Shown here: positions 36,787 to 45,096 of the stretch, piece after piece | How the letters are laid out: each line of letters opens with the position of its first letter | Position numbering within the stretch: position 1 is the first letter of the stretch | Origin: Rubrivivax sp. | GTDB taxonomy: Bacteria; Pseudomonadota; Gammaproteobacteria; Burkholderiales; Burkholderiaceae_C | Direction: 5' to 3' | NCBI GenBank assembly: GCA_030653505.1 | Contig: JAURZK010000034.1 | Location: 1-64,000, forward strand | Length of the DNA stretch: 64,000 nt | Notes under the pieces: model-generated | Told to the model about the DNA's origin: nothing | Seen by the model: the letters and a program-made list of their open reading frames with translations, nothing else | The model's database searches: none | Position numbers and translations under genes: made by a program

Positions 36787-37664
36787 CACCAGCGGCCGGA
36801 GGCGCCGCCGCCCCCGAAGTCGCCCCCGCCGCCGGACGAGAAGCCGCCGCCGCCACGACCGCCGCCGTAACCACCGCCGCCGCGCGCCATCAGCAACAGC
36901 CGCAGCACGTTGCCCACACCGACCACGCCAACCACCACGACGGCGGCCACCGCAGCCAGCAGCGCCAGCAGCAGCCCGGCGCCCAGCCACCAGGCCGCGC
37001 CGCCGGCGGCCACCGCCGTCAGTACCGAGCCCGGCCCGCGGCCGAGCAGCGCGCTGAGCAGGCCGCCGAGCACCATCACGCCGACGAAGACCATCAGGCC
37101 CAGTTGTTCCAGCCCCATGCCCTGGCCGACCCCGCCGGGGGCGGCGCGCGGGGCGGGCCCCGGCAGGCCCTCGCCGCGGATGCGGCCCATCAGCTGGTCG
37201 ACCGCGGCGTTCAGGCCGCCGGCATAGTCGCCGGCGCGGAAGGCCGGCAACAGGCTGCGGTCGATGATCTGCCGCGCCGCGAGGTCGGGGATGGCGCCTT
37301 CCAGCGCCTTGGCGACTTCGATGCGCACGGCGCGCTCGTCCGTGGCCACCACCACCAGCACGCCGTCACCCACCTGGCGGCGGCCGATCTTCCAGCTGTC
37401 GGCCACCCTCTGGGCATAGGCGGCAATGTCTTCCGGGGCCGTGGCCGGCACCAGCAGCAGCACGATCTGCGGCCCGGCCTCGGCCTCGAAGGCGGCCAGC
37501 TTGGTCTCGAGCGCGGCGGTCTGGTCGGGCTTCAGCGTGGCCGTCTGGTCGATGACACGGCCGCTCAGCGGCGGCACGGACAAGACGTCCTGGGCCCACC
37601 CGGCCGCCGTGCACAGCAGCGCCGCAGTCAGCAACAGGGTGCGCCAGAGCGCACGCAGCGGCAC
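36786..37664 (-). CDS. TPM-domain membrane protein with Gly-rich tail (YgcG family)
   Basis: 292 aa. Signal peptide MPLRALWRTLLLTAALLCTA; periplasmic TPM domain (about 30-165) with SGRVIDQTATLKPDQTAALE and GDGVLVVVATDERAVRIEVA. Hydrophobic segments at about 185-265 are followed by a tail of Gly with Ser, Phe and Tyr (GGGGYGGGRGGGGFSSGGGG). This architecture is typical of YgcG/TPM proteins next to lemA. It starts 6 bases after the lemA stop. Role unknown; probably an envelope protein acting with LemA. Confidence 0.92.
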   Translation of the reverse strand: MPLRALWRTLLLTAALLCTAAGWAQDVLSVPPLSGRVIDQTATLKPDQTAALETKLAAFEAEAGPQIVLLLVPATAPEDIAAYAQRVADSWKIGRRQVGDGVLVVVATDERAVRIEVAKALEGAIPDLAARQIIDRSLLPAFRAGDYAGGLNAAVDQLMGRIRGEGLPGPAPRAAPGGVGQGMGLEQLGLMVFVGVMVLGGLLSALLGRGPGSVLTAVAAGGAAWWLGAGLLLALLAAVAAVVVVGVVGVGNVLRLLLMARGGGGYGGGRGGGGFSSGGGGDFGGGGASGRW

Positions 37665-37670
37665 GGGACG

Positions 37671-38303
37671 CTACTTCGAGGCCGCGGCGGCCGGCGCGGC
37701 AGGCTTGTCAAAGCTCACCGTGGGCGGCACGCTGATCTGGGCCTCGTTCTGCACCGTGAAGTTGGGCTTCACGTCGTAGCCGAAGACCATCGCCGTCAAG
37801 TTGCTGGGGAAGCTGCGCGCCAGCACGTTGTAGTCCTGCACCGCCTTCACGAAGCGGCCACGCGCCACGGTGATGCGGTTTTCGGTGCCTTCGAGCTGCA
37901 CACGCAGGTCCTGGAAGCCCTGGTTGGCCTTCAGGTTGGGGTACTGCTCCACCGTCACCATCAGCCGGCTGAGCGCGCCCGTGAGTTCACCCTGCGCGGC
38001 CTGGAACTTGGCAAAGGCCTCGGGATCGTTGATGAGCTCGGGCGTGGCCTGGATGCCGGTGGCACGGGCGCGCGCCTCGATCACCTTGGTCAGCGTCTCC
38101 TGCTCGAAGTTGGCTTCGCCCTTGACGGTGGCAACGATGTTGGGGATGAGGTCGCTGCGGCGCTGGTACTGGTTCAGCACCTCGCTCCAGGCCGACTTGA
38201 CCTGTTCGTCCAGGCGCTGGAAGTCGTTGTAGCCGCAGCCCGAAAGGCCGAGGGTGAGGGTCAGGGTGGCCAGCAGGGCCATGGCCCGGGTGATCAGATG
38301 CAT
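37671..38303 (-). CDS. LemA family lipoprotein
   Basis: 210 aa. GGAGG precedes the ATG at 38303. The signal sequence ends in the lipobox LSGC, so this member is a lipoprotein rather than a single-pass membrane protein. LemA landmarks: VKSAWSEVLNQYQRRSDLIP, NIVATVKGEANFEQETL, ARARATGIQ, RLMVTVEQYPNLKANQGF, LEGTENRITVARGRF and YNVLARSFPSNL. First gene of a three-gene operon with two TPM-domain genes. The biochemical role of LemA is unknown. Confidence 0.93.
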   Translation of the reverse strand: MHLITRAMALLATLTLTLGLSGCGYNDFQRLDEQVKSAWSEVLNQYQRRSDLIPNIVATVKGEANFEQETLTKVIEARARATGIQATPELINDPEAFAKFQAAQGELTGALSRLMVTVEQYPNLKANQGFQDLRVQLEGTENRITVARGRFVKAVQDYNVLARSFPSNLTAMVFGYDVKPNFTVQNEAQISVPPTVSFDKPAAPAAAASK

Positions 38304-38467
38304 GCTTCCTCCGTTGCGGGCGGTCTCTGGCCGCCCGTTGGGCATGGTAAATGGTGCTGGTCGGCGCGCCTTCAAGGCCAGCCGCCCGTGGCGAAGATGC
38401 CGGGCACCGGGGATGCGAGCAGGCCCCGCCTATGGGGCGCCACCACGAGCCGCGGATAATGCGCCCC

Positions 38468-39562
38468 ATGCCTGCAGTCATCCACAACGACACCTTCCTG
38501 CGCGCCTGCCTGCGCCAGCCCACCACCCACACGCCCGTCTGGCTGATGCGCCAGGCCGGCCGCTACCTGCCCGAATACAAGGCAACGCGGGTGAAGGCCG
38601 GCAGCAGCTTCATGGGCCTGGCCACCAATCCCGCCTTCGCCACCGAGGTGACACTGCAGCCGCTGGAGCGTTTCCCGCTGGACGCCGCAATTCTCTTCAG
38701 CGACATCCTGACCGTGCCCGACGCCATGGGCCTGGGCCTGACTTTCGGCGCCGGGGAGGGCCCGCGCTTCGCCCACCCGGTGCGCGACGAGGCGGCGGTG
38801 AACGCGCTGCGCTCGCCCGACATGGACAAGCTGCGCTACGTCTTCGATGCGGTGCGCAGCATCCGCATCGCGTTGGACGGCAAGGTGCCACTGATCGGCT
38901 TCTCGGGCAGCCCCTGGACGCTGGCCAGCTACATGGTCGAAGGTGCCGGCAGCGACGACTACCGGCTCATCAAGACCATGCTGTACAGCCGGCCCGACCT
39001 GATGCACCGCATCCTGGCCGTCAACGCCGAGGCGGTGACGACCTACCTCAACACGCAGATCGACGCCGGCGCGCAGGCCGTGATGATCTTCGACAGCTGG
39101 GGAGGCGTGCTCGCCGACGGCGCCTTCCAGCGTTTCAGCCTCGAGTACACGCGCCGCGTGGTGGCCGGCCTGAAGCGCGAGAACGACGGCCGCCGCGTGC
39201 CCGTCATCGTCTTCACCAAGGGCGGCGGGCCGTGGCTGGAAGAGATCGCCGCCATCGGCGCCGACGTCGTGGGCCTGGACTGGACGGTGAACCTCGGCCA
39301 GGCGCGGGCACGTGTCGGCCACCAGGTCGCGCTGCAGGGCAACCTCGACCCCTCGGTGCTGTTTGCCCCGCCAGAGGTGGTGGCACGCGAGGGCGTCGCC
39401 GTGCTCGACAGCTTCGGCCGCCCACAGCGCGCCGACGGCGGCTGGGACGGCCACATCTTCAACCTGGGCCATGGCATCAGCCAGTTCACGCCCCCGGAAC
39501 ACGTCACCGCGCTGGTCGAAGCCGTGCACGCACATTCGCGCCGGCAGCGCGCACCGGCCTGA
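38468..39562 (+). CDS. hemE: Uroporphyrinogen decarboxylase
   Basis: 364 aa, full length. [18 protein letters not shown] (substrate-binding Arg), [20 protein letters not shown] with the catalytic Asp region, [28 protein letters not shown] and [13 protein letters not shown] are all present. Catalyses the four decarboxylations of uroporphyrinogen III to coproporphyrinogen III in haem synthesis, in the cytoplasm. Divergent from lemA and upstream of priA. Confidence 0.97.
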   Translation: MPAVIHNDTFLRACLRQPTTHTPVWLMRQAGRYLPEYKATRVKAGSSFMGLATNPAFATEVTLQPLERFPLDAAILFSDILTVPDAMGLGLTFGAGEGPRFAHPVRDEAAVNALRSPDMDKLRYVFDAVRSIRIALDGKVPLIGFSGSPWTLASYMVEGAGSDDYRLIKTMLYSRPDLMHRILAVNAEAVTTYLNTQIDAGAQAVMIFDSWGGVLADGAFQRFSLEYTRRVVAGLKRENDGRRVPVIVFTKGGGPWLEEIAAIGADVVGLDWTVNLGQARARVGHQVALQGNLDPSVLFAPPEVVAREGVAVLDSFGRPQRADGGWDGHIFNLGHGISQFTPPEHVTALVEAVHAHSRRQRAPA

Positions 39563-39990
39563 GCTTGGGCAGCGGGCGCCGCAGCGCGCCCGGCAACCGT
39601 GCACTGCGGCGTGAGTGAGCACTCATCGAACCCCGTGCCCGGCTGCACCGGCGCCGGAAATTCTCGTGTGAGTGCACGCTCAGGGCTTGACTTATCCCCA
39701 AAATCGGGTTTCGTCTCCATCGCAGTCCGGCGACCCGGAGCACCCCCGGGGAAACCACCGGAATTTGTTCTAAGTCCTTGATTCTTATGAATTCGCGGGC
39801 CTGCCGCCAAAACGGGCATTGGGGCGCCAGGGCCCGCAAAATCAAGCACTTGGCGCGTCTTGGCGCAGCTTCCCCACAAACTTATCCACAGATTTCGTGG
39901 ACAGTTCGAAAAAGCCTTCTTGATCATGCACTTGCGGCCATTACTTGAAGTCGAGACTGGCTTTCGTACGCAAGTGCACAGCGTACGACC
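39563..39990. other. 428-bp intergenic region before priA with two TetR-like dyads and one DnaA box
   Basis: No supported gene. The stretch is clearly less GC-rich than its neighbours. It holds two related dyads, TGAGTGAGCACTCA (39612-39625) and TGAGTGCACGCTCA (39669-39682), of a type common for TetR-family operators. It also holds a consensus DnaA box TTATCCACA at 39882-39890 and a near match TTATCCCCA at 39692-39700. The DnaA boxes are too few for an origin; the one near priA may regulate it. Confidence 0.5.
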
Positions 39991-42036
39991 GTGACTGAGC
40001 AAGGCACCGTGGCGGTGGCGGTTGAGACGCCGCGCCATACCAGCGTCAGCGGCCTGCTCGACTACGCGAGCGAGCAGCCCCTTGCGCCCGGTACGCTGCT
40101 GCGTGTGCCGCTGGGCCGCCGCGACGTGCCCGGCATCGTCTGGGAGCGCCGCGCCGACGCGCCACCGCCGCCGGCCGAACTGCGCCCGGTCACGCTGGCC
40201 TTGACCGCCCTGCCCCCCCTGGGCGCGGACTGGCGTGCGCTGGTGGACTTCGCCGCGGCCTACTACCAGCGCGGCGTGGGTGAGCTGGCGCTGGCCGTGC
40301 TGCCGCCCGAGCTGCGCAAGCTCGACGACACGCAGCTGGCGCGCCGTCTCAAACGCCTGGCCGGTGTGCCTGTCCCAGTGGCCGCCGCCGAGCCGCCGCA
40401 GCCCGAGCTGAGCGAGGAACAGGCGGCCGCGCTTGCCGTGCTGGCCGCGCCCGGCGCCACTGGCCACGGCGGCAAACCCGTGCTGCTGCACGGCGTCACC
40501 GGCAGCGGCAAGACCGAGGTCTACCTGCGCGCCGCGGCGGCGGCGCTGGCCCGCGGTGAACAGGCGCTCGTTCTGGTGCCCGAGATCAACCTCACGCCGC
40601 AACTGGAAGCACGCTTCGCCGAACGTTTCCCGGGCCGGCTGCTCGTCAGCCTGCACAGCGCCCTGACGCCGGCGCAGCGCCTGCGCCACTGGCTGCTGGC
40701 CCACCTGGGCCGTGCCGACCTGGTGCTGGGCACACGCCTGGCGGTGTTCGCTTCGATGCCCCGGCTGGGGCTGATCGTCGTCGACGAGGAACACGACCCC
40801 AGCTTCAAGCAGCAGGAAGGTGCACGCTACTCGGCACGCGACCTCGCCGTCTGGCGCGGCCACCAAGCGCGCGTGCCCGTGCTGCTGGGCTCGGCCACGC
40901 CTTCGCTGGAGACCTGGCAGCGGGTGCAGGAAGGGCGCTACCTGCGCCTGCCGATGACACAACGCATCGGCGGCGGCGCCATGCCACGGGTGAGGCTGGT
41001 CGACATGAACCTGCTGCCCCGGCTGAACGAGGAACGTGTGCTGGCGCCGCCGCTGCTGGCAGCGATCGAGGAGCGCATCGCGCGGGGCGAACAGAGCCTG
41101 CTGCTGCTGAACCGCCGCGGCTACGCCCCCGTGCTGCACTGCGGCGCCTGCGCCTGGAAGAGCGGCTGCCCGCACTGCAGCGCCTGGCGTGTCTTCCACA
41201 AGCTCGACCGCACGCTGCGCTGCCACCACTGCGGCTTCACCGAACGAGTGCCGCGCGCCTGCCCGGACTGCGGCAACCTCGACATCGCGCCCATCGGCCG
41301 CGGCACCGAGAAGCTGCAGGAGCAGCTGGCCAAACTGCTGCCGCAGGCGCGCATCGGACGGCTGGATGCCGACAGCACGCGCGGTGAAGGCCAACTGCAG
41401 CAGCAGCTGCAGGCCGTGCATGCGGGCGAGGTCGACGTGCTGGTGGGCACGCAGATGCTGGCCAAGGGGCACGACTTCCGCCGCGTCACGCTGGTGGCCG
41501 CCGTCAACCCCGACGGTGCGCTCTTCACCAGCGACTTCCGCGCCCCTGAACGTCTGTTCGCCCTCTTGATGCAGGCCGGCGGCCGCGCCGGGCGCGACGC
41601 CGCGCAGGCCGCTCGCAGCGAGATGTGGATCCAGACCTGGCATCCCGCGCACCCGATCTACGCCGCGCTGCGCGCGAACGACTACGACGCCTTCGCCGCC
41701 GCACAACTGGCGGAACGCAAGGCGGCCGGCCTGCCACCCTTTGCCAGCCTGGCGCTGCTGCGTGCCGACGCGCGCACGGCCGAGGTCGCCACCGCCTTCC
41801 TGCACGAGGCCTCGGCGCTGGCGCAGACCCACGCCGGTGTCACCGTCTACCCGCCGGTGCCGCCCTTCGTCTCGAAGGTCGCGGATGTCGAGCGCATGCA
41901 GATGCTGGTGGAGTCGCCCTCGCGCGTGACGCTGCAGCGCATGCTGGCGGCCTGGCTGCCCGAACTGAACACCGTGCGCACGCGCCACAAGGGCCTGATG
42001 CGCTGGGCGGTGGACATCGACCCGCTGGCAATCTGA
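39991..42036 (+). CDS. priA: Primosomal protein N' (replication restart helicase)
   Basis: 681 aa. N-terminal DNA-binding domain (residues about 1-115), helicase Walker A HGVTGSGKTEVYLRA, motif II IVVDEEHDPSFKQQEGARYSARD, and the paired Zn-binding Cys cluster HCGACAWKSGCPHCSAW with CHHCGFTERVPRACPDCGN. QMLAKGHDF and QAGGRAGRD are helicase motifs V and VI. It reloads DnaB at stalled forks. The start is a GTG at 39991, three bases after a TACGACC stretch, without a strong Shine-Dalgarno. An upstream DnaA box at 39882 is of interest. Confidence 0.96.
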   Translation: MTEQGTVAVAVETPRHTSVSGLLDYASEQPLAPGTLLRVPLGRRDVPGIVWERRADAPPPPAELRPVTLALTALPPLGADWRALVDFAAAYYQRGVGELALAVLPPELRKLDDTQLARRLKRLAGVPVPVAAAEPPQPELSEEQAAALAVLAAPGATGHGGKPVLLHGVTGSGKTEVYLRAAAAALARGEQALVLVPEINLTPQLEARFAERFPGRLLVSLHSALTPAQRLRHWLLAHLGRADLVLGTRLAVFASMPRLGLIVVDEEHDPSFKQQEGARYSARDLAVWRGHQARVPVLLGSATPSLETWQRVQEGRYLRLPMTQRIGGGAMPRVRLVDMNLLPRLNEERVLAPPLLAAIEERIARGEQSLLLLNRRGYAPVLHCGACAWKSGCPHCSAWRVFHKLDRTLRCHHCGFTERVPRACPDCGNLDIAPIGRGTEKLQEQLAKLLPQARIGRLDADSTRGEGQLQQQLQAVHAGEVDVLVGTQMLAKGHDFRRVTLVAAVNPDGALFTSDFRAPERLFALLMQAGGRAGRDAAQAARSEMWIQTWHPAHPIYAALRANDYDAFAAAQLAERKAAGLPPFASLALLRADARTAEVATAFLHEASALAQTHAGVTVYPPVPPFVSKVADVERMQMLVESPSRVTLQRMLAAWLPELNTVRTRHKGLMRWAVDIDPLAI

Positions 42037-42057
42037 AGCGCCACACCCGAGGACCCC

Positions 42058-42417
42058 ATGACAACCCTCTACGGCATCCCGAACTGCGACACCGTCAAGC
42101 GCGCCCGCGCCTGGCTCACCGACCACGGCGTCGCGCACGACTTCCATGACTTCAAGCAGCACGGCGTGCCCGCAGACCGCCTCGACGCCTGGCTGCTGGC
42201 CGTGAGCTGGCAGGAGCTGCTCAACCGCAAGGGCACGACCTGGCGCAAGCTCGACGCGGCCACGCAGACTGCGGTGGTGGACGGGCCTGCAGCCCGTGCG
42301 CTGATGCTGACGCAGGCCAGCGTGGTCAAGCGCCCGGTGGTCGAGTGGCCCGACGGCCACATCACGGTGGGCTTCGATGCCGCGGACTGGGCCGCACGCC
42401 TGGCATCGCGGCCCTGA
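42058..42417 (+). CDS. ArsC/Spx-family reductase-like protein (YffB type)
   Basis: 119 aa. YGIPNCDTVKRARAWL is the YffB-type active-site region with a single Cys (no CxxC). DFKQHGVPADRL, LLNRKGTTWRKL and VKRPVVEWPDG follow. Members have a thioredoxin-like fold; YffB is not a proven arsenate reductase and may be a glutathione-dependent thiol enzyme. No ars genes are nearby, so arsenic resistance is not inferred. It follows priA by 21 bp and is probably co-transcribed. Confidence 0.9.
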   Translation: MTTLYGIPNCDTVKRARAWLTDHGVAHDFHDFKQHGVPADRLDAWLLAVSWQELLNRKGTTWRKLDAATQTAVVDGPAARALMLTQASVVKRPVVEWPDGHITVGFDAADWAARLASRP

Positions 42418-42462
42418 ACTCGCGACGGGCGCCAGCCCGGGCGAACCGACCGCGACAGGCTC

Positions 42463-43128
42463 TCAGCCGGCCAGCACACGCTGCAGTTGCAGCGCCTCGG
42501 CCACGTGCGCCGTGGCCAGGTTCTCGCTGCCGGCCAGGTCGGCGATGGTGCGCGCCACCTTCAGGCAGCGGTGCAGGCGGCGGCCGCTCCAGCCCAGGTG
42601 CTCGGCTGCGCTGCGCGCGAAGTGCGCGGCGGGGGCGTCCAGGCGGCAGCAGGTGTCGATGCGTCCGGGCTCCAGCTGCGCGTTGGCCTGACCCTGGCGC
42701 TGCAGCGCGCGCAGCCGCGCCGCCGCGACACGTTCGGCGACGACGGCGCTGGTTTCGCCGTCGGGCAGTGCCAGCAGCTCGGCGGCGGGCGCCGCCAGCA
42801 CCTCCACCTGCAGGTCGATGCGGTCGAGAAGCGGCCCCGAAAGTCGGCCTTGGTAGCGCGCCACCGCCTCGGGCGTGCAGCGGCAGGCCTTGCCGGTGCG
42901 GGCCGGCGCGCCCAGCCAGCCGCAGGGGCAGGGATTCATTGCGGCCACGAGCTGGAAACGCGCCGGAAACGTGGCCTGGCGCGCCGCGCGCGAGATCGTG
43001 ATGCGGCCGGTTTCCAGCGGCTCGCGCAGCGCTTCGAGCGCGGCACGCGGGAACTCGGGGGTCTCATCGAGGAACAGCACACCGCCATGGGCGAGCGAGA
43101 TCTCGCCCGGCCGCGGCGGTGAACCACC
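42463..43128 (-). pseudogene. comM: ComM/YifB Mg-chelatase-like AAA ATPase, C-terminal half only (interrupted)
   Basis: About 222 codons remain, against roughly 500 in the family. Homology begins at GGSPPRPGEISLAHGGVLFLDE (Walker B) and runs through QLVAAMNPCPCGWLG, RYQGRLSGPLLDRIDL and the C-terminal domain to the natural end AEALQLQRVLAG. The Walker A half is missing. At 43128 the coding homology stops within the conserved Gly-rich loop just before the Walker B helix, and unrelated, less GC-rich DNA begins. The N-terminal half should lie beyond the window on the far side of an island of at least 20.8 kb. Known: ComM is a helicase for branch migration in natural transformation, and comM is a classic insertion site for AbaR/Tn6022-type islands. 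Confidence 0.9.
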
Positions 43129-43230
43129 TGTAGATGATCGTGCATTTCCGGAACTTATAGCATAGTGCCCACAATAAATCGGAACATTACCTATGAACTA
43201 TGGTCCATTGTTCGGATCACGAACTACAGC
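43129..43230. mobile_element. Putative terminus of a comM-integrated Tn7-like island
   Basis: The island begins TGTAGATGATCG immediately at the point where comM homology stops. TGT/ACA termini are usual for Tn7-like elements. Within the first 100 bp, less GC-rich than comM, the hexamer CGGAAC recurs at 43149 and 43180 and as CGGATC at 43213, with 31-33 bp spacing, like spaced transposase-binding sites. The abutting pentamer CCACC would be the target duplication, which cannot be tested because the far end is outside the window. No tns/tni gene lies in the 20.8 kb seen; they may be at the other end. Confidence 0.5.
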
Positions 43231-43337
43231 AGGGTTCACCGACATGGGCCCGAAGTGAGTGCTGAAAAGTGGCCAAAAATCCCCAAAAACTGGGTTGAAG
43301 CAGAGTGCTGCACCCGCCTGAATCGGGTGGCTTCATC
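43231..43337. other. Island edge spacer with hairpin
   Basis: A dyad CACCCG/CGGGTG (43312-43317 and 43325-43330) lies directly after the sce7726-family stop codon and could end its transcript, although the T-rich stretch begins only about 20 bases further on. GAAAAGTGGCCAAAAAT nearby is reminiscent of IS21-type ends, but no second end was found. Confidence 0.35.
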
Positions 43338-43940
43338 CTAGGACGCCTGTCGATACAGCGCGGCACGGTCCTGATCAACCAGTCGTGATGCAACGAAGTC
43401 TCGCAGCGCGGGAACACTCACAGTTCGGCCAAGTCGCTCGCACAGCTGCGCTCGACTCGCACGCTTCGGTGCGGACTTGCCGACCAGCGTTTCGCAGGCC
43501 AGAGCAAGTTCTTCCCTCCAGAGCAGCCCGGCAATCTTGGTGGAAGCTTGTAGTGGGTTCTGCTGCGGCTGCCGCACGCACGTCAGTGACACCAGGCCTG
43601 TCATGTCCCGAGCGGCAACGATCAGGCCCCACCAGGCAGGGACTGCACGGGCACCCGGGGTTGCCAGGTTTGGCCCGGTGACTAGCGTGAGTTGGTCAAA
43701 GACCCCGCCGAACGCCGTGACCTGGCCGCCCAGCCGGTCGAGTCGATCGAAATCGCTCTTGATTTCGTAGCCCTCTAGGCGCGATCCGATCCTGGCAATG
43801 TCGACTCTTTCGGCGAGGTAGTTGATCGACAACTCGTCCCGGACGACCGCGCCGTCCTCGGCTCCGGAGATCAGGTGATGGCGGAGCGCTTCCCTGATCT
43901 CGGCCTCAGTGATTGCAGTGGCGTTGCTGCATATGTGCAT
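43338..43940 (-). CDS. sce7726 family protein (probable PD-(D/E)XK-like fold)
   Basis: 200 aa. EIREALRHHLISG at the N-terminus, then VVRDELSINYLAERVDIARIG and LEGYEIKSDFDRLDRLGGQVTAFGGVFDQLTLVTG. This pattern (D-x-A followed by YEIKSD) is that of the sce7726 family, in which the Asp and the E-x-K resemble a nuclease core. Whether it cuts DNA is unknown. It is divergent from a small HTH gene; the 19-bp spacer between the two ATGs is strongly AT-rich and must hold both core promoters, so one or both messages may be leaderless. Possibly a phage-defence or toxin-type pair. Confidence 0.75.
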   Translation of the reverse strand: MHICSNATAITEAEIREALRHHLISGAEDGAVVRDELSINYLAERVDIARIGSRLEGYEIKSDFDRLDRLGGQVTAFGGVFDQLTLVTGPNLATPGARAVPAWWGLIVAARDMTGLVSLTCVRQPQQNPLQASTKIAGLLWREELALACETLVGKSAPKRASRAQLCERLGRTVSVPALRDFVASRLVDQDRAALYRQAS

Positions 43941-43959
43941 GATAATATGTTATGCAATT

Positions 43960-44328
43960 ATGCCAAGAAAAGCAATGCCAATCGATGAGCAGGTGGTCGC
44001 GGCACGCGCCTCGCTTGCTCAATTCATCGAGGGCGAGAAGACCAACACAAATGCAATAGCCCGGCGCTTCGGGGTCCCGCAGTACACCCTGTGGCGTTTT
44101 CTGGCGGGGCGAACTAAGTCCATCCCGTCTTGCCTGACACCGGTTCTGAGTTATGCAGGAATTGAGGTGGGTGGCATACAACCACCGGTGCTGAGGAACG
44201 ACGACCGTCTGCAGCGCGCTCTGGTTTCTGCGTGGGACGGAACACCGGAGGGTGTGCTCGTTCTTGCCCAGTTGCTGGAAGCGATTGGCCCCGTACTACG
44301 CACGGCAAGGCGACATACGTGCCCATAG
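43960..44328 (+). CDS. Small HTH-type putative DNA-binding protein
   Basis: 122 aa. TNTNAIARRFGVPQYTLWRFLAGRTKSIPS (about residues 29-58) reads as a helix-turn-helix of the Cro/XRE or Hin-like kind. The rest has no recognised domain. The ATG at 43960 was chosen because it is divergent from the sce7726-family gene across an AT-rich promoter stretch; an earlier ATG at 43909 overlaps that gene. Its end overlaps the thermonuclease gene by 10 bases. It may regulate itself and its divergent neighbour. Confidence 0.6.
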   Translation: MPRKAMPIDEQVVAARASLAQFIEGEKTNTNAIARRFGVPQYTLWRFLAGRTKSIPSCLTPVLSYAGIEVGGIQPPVLRNDDRLQRALVSAWDGTPEGVLVLAQLLEAIGPVLRTARRHTCP

Positions 44329-44753
44329 CCGCCCTGACACTCGCATGCATGATCGTTGCGATCGCGGATGGCGACACGCTCACGGCTCGTTGTGAGACTG
44401 CAGTGGGCTTGGAGAACATTAGCGTCAGGTTGGCCGAGATCGACGCCCCAGAGAGGGGCCAAGCCTTCGGCGCCCGAAGTCGGCAGCGCCTGGTCGAGTT
44501 GTGCGTCGGCAAGCATGCGGAAGTGGCTCCTCAGACCAAGGATCGGTACCACCGCACCGTAGCCCGAGTCTCATGCGGTGGTGCAGATGCAAGCACGGAG
44601 TTGGTCCGGTCCGGCATGGCTTGGGTTTTCGACCGCTACGTCACCGACCGGAGCCTACACGCGATCCAGGAAGAAGCGCGCTCGGAGGGCCGAGGCTTGT
44701 GGACCGACCCGAGTCCAGTGCCACCCTGGGAGTGGCGCAAAGCCAAGAGGTGA
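44319..44753 (+). CDS. Thermonuclease family (SNase-like) nuclease
   Basis: 144 aa. A short hydrophobic N-terminus (PIAALTLACMIVAI) runs into the SNase core: VAIADGDTLTARC (Ca-binding Asp region), ISVRLAEIDAPERGQAFG with the catalytic Arg, and KDRYHRTVARVSC with the second Arg; LVRSGMAWVF and QEEARSEGRGLW complete the fold. The start is a GTG at 44319 overlapping the HTH gene stop. It should cleave DNA or RNA with Ca2+; the N-terminus may be an inefficient signal peptide, so location is uncertain. Confidence 0.85.
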   Translation: MPIAALTLACMIVAIADGDTLTARCETAVGLENISVRLAEIDAPERGQAFGARSRQRLVELCVGKHAEVAPQTKDRYHRTVARVSCGGADASTELVRSGMAWVFDRYVTDRSLHAIQEEARSEGRGLWTDPSPVPPWEWRKAKR

Positions 44754-45096
44754 GCGCTGCTCTCGACCGCATTCGCCGGTGCACCGCCAATGTCGTTGAC
44801 CACCGCGCAGAACTTGCGCCTACGCAGCTAGAAGCGAGAGCGGGAAGGCGGGTTCGAACGTGTCTGCGGCGTCGCGATCCAGGAAATCCACGAGGGCGAA
44901 CGCCGCGCTGGAAACGAAGGGGGCCTTGTCGCACCGCTCGACACGCCCTGCTTCGACGGCCTCGCGCCACGCCTGGTCGGCACGACCCTCATCTGTCGTC
45001 TTGCCGGCGCCCTTGAAGCAAGGCGCCTCTCTGCGCCCACGCGTCATGGTTTGGAGGTTTGGCCTCTGAGCCCAGCAGAGCTGACCTGACCCGATC
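44754..45096. other. Gap between thermonuclease and ATPase genes
   Basis: 343 bp. The only candidate is a 75-codon minus-strand frame (44820-45047), reported separately. Otherwise nothing recognised; the region separates convergent transcripts. Confidence 0.4.
44820..45047 (-). CDS. Possible small hypothetical protein
   Basis: 75 aa from an ATG at 45047. Composition is protein-like (DQAWREAVEAGRVERCDKAP, AFALVDFLDRDAADTFEPAF) but no motif or family is recognised, and it could be a degraded remnant. It lies just downstream of the ATPase gene on the same strand. Confidence 0.3.
   Translation of the reverse strand: MTRGRREAPCFKGAGKTTDEGRADQAWREAVEAGRVERCDKAPFVSSAAFALVDFLDRDAADTFEPAFPLSLLAA

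Noticed and set aside
39692-39890. Replication origin near priA
   Set aside because: Only one consensus DnaA box and one near match, no AT-rich unwinding element, and no dnaA, dnaN or parAB nearby.
39043-42360. A 1105-codon minus-strand open frame opposite hemE and priA
   Set aside because: High-GC codon bias opens antisense frames; hemE and priA on the other strand have full family motifs, and the antisense product has no recognisable domain.
43240-43300. Remnant of an IS21-type insertion sequence (GAAAAGTGGCCAAAA-like segment)
   Set aside because: A single short similarity with no second end, no target duplication and no istA/istB fragment.
44835-44865. tRNA T-arm-like GGTTCGAAC
   Set aside because: No acceptor or anticodon stems could be placed around it.
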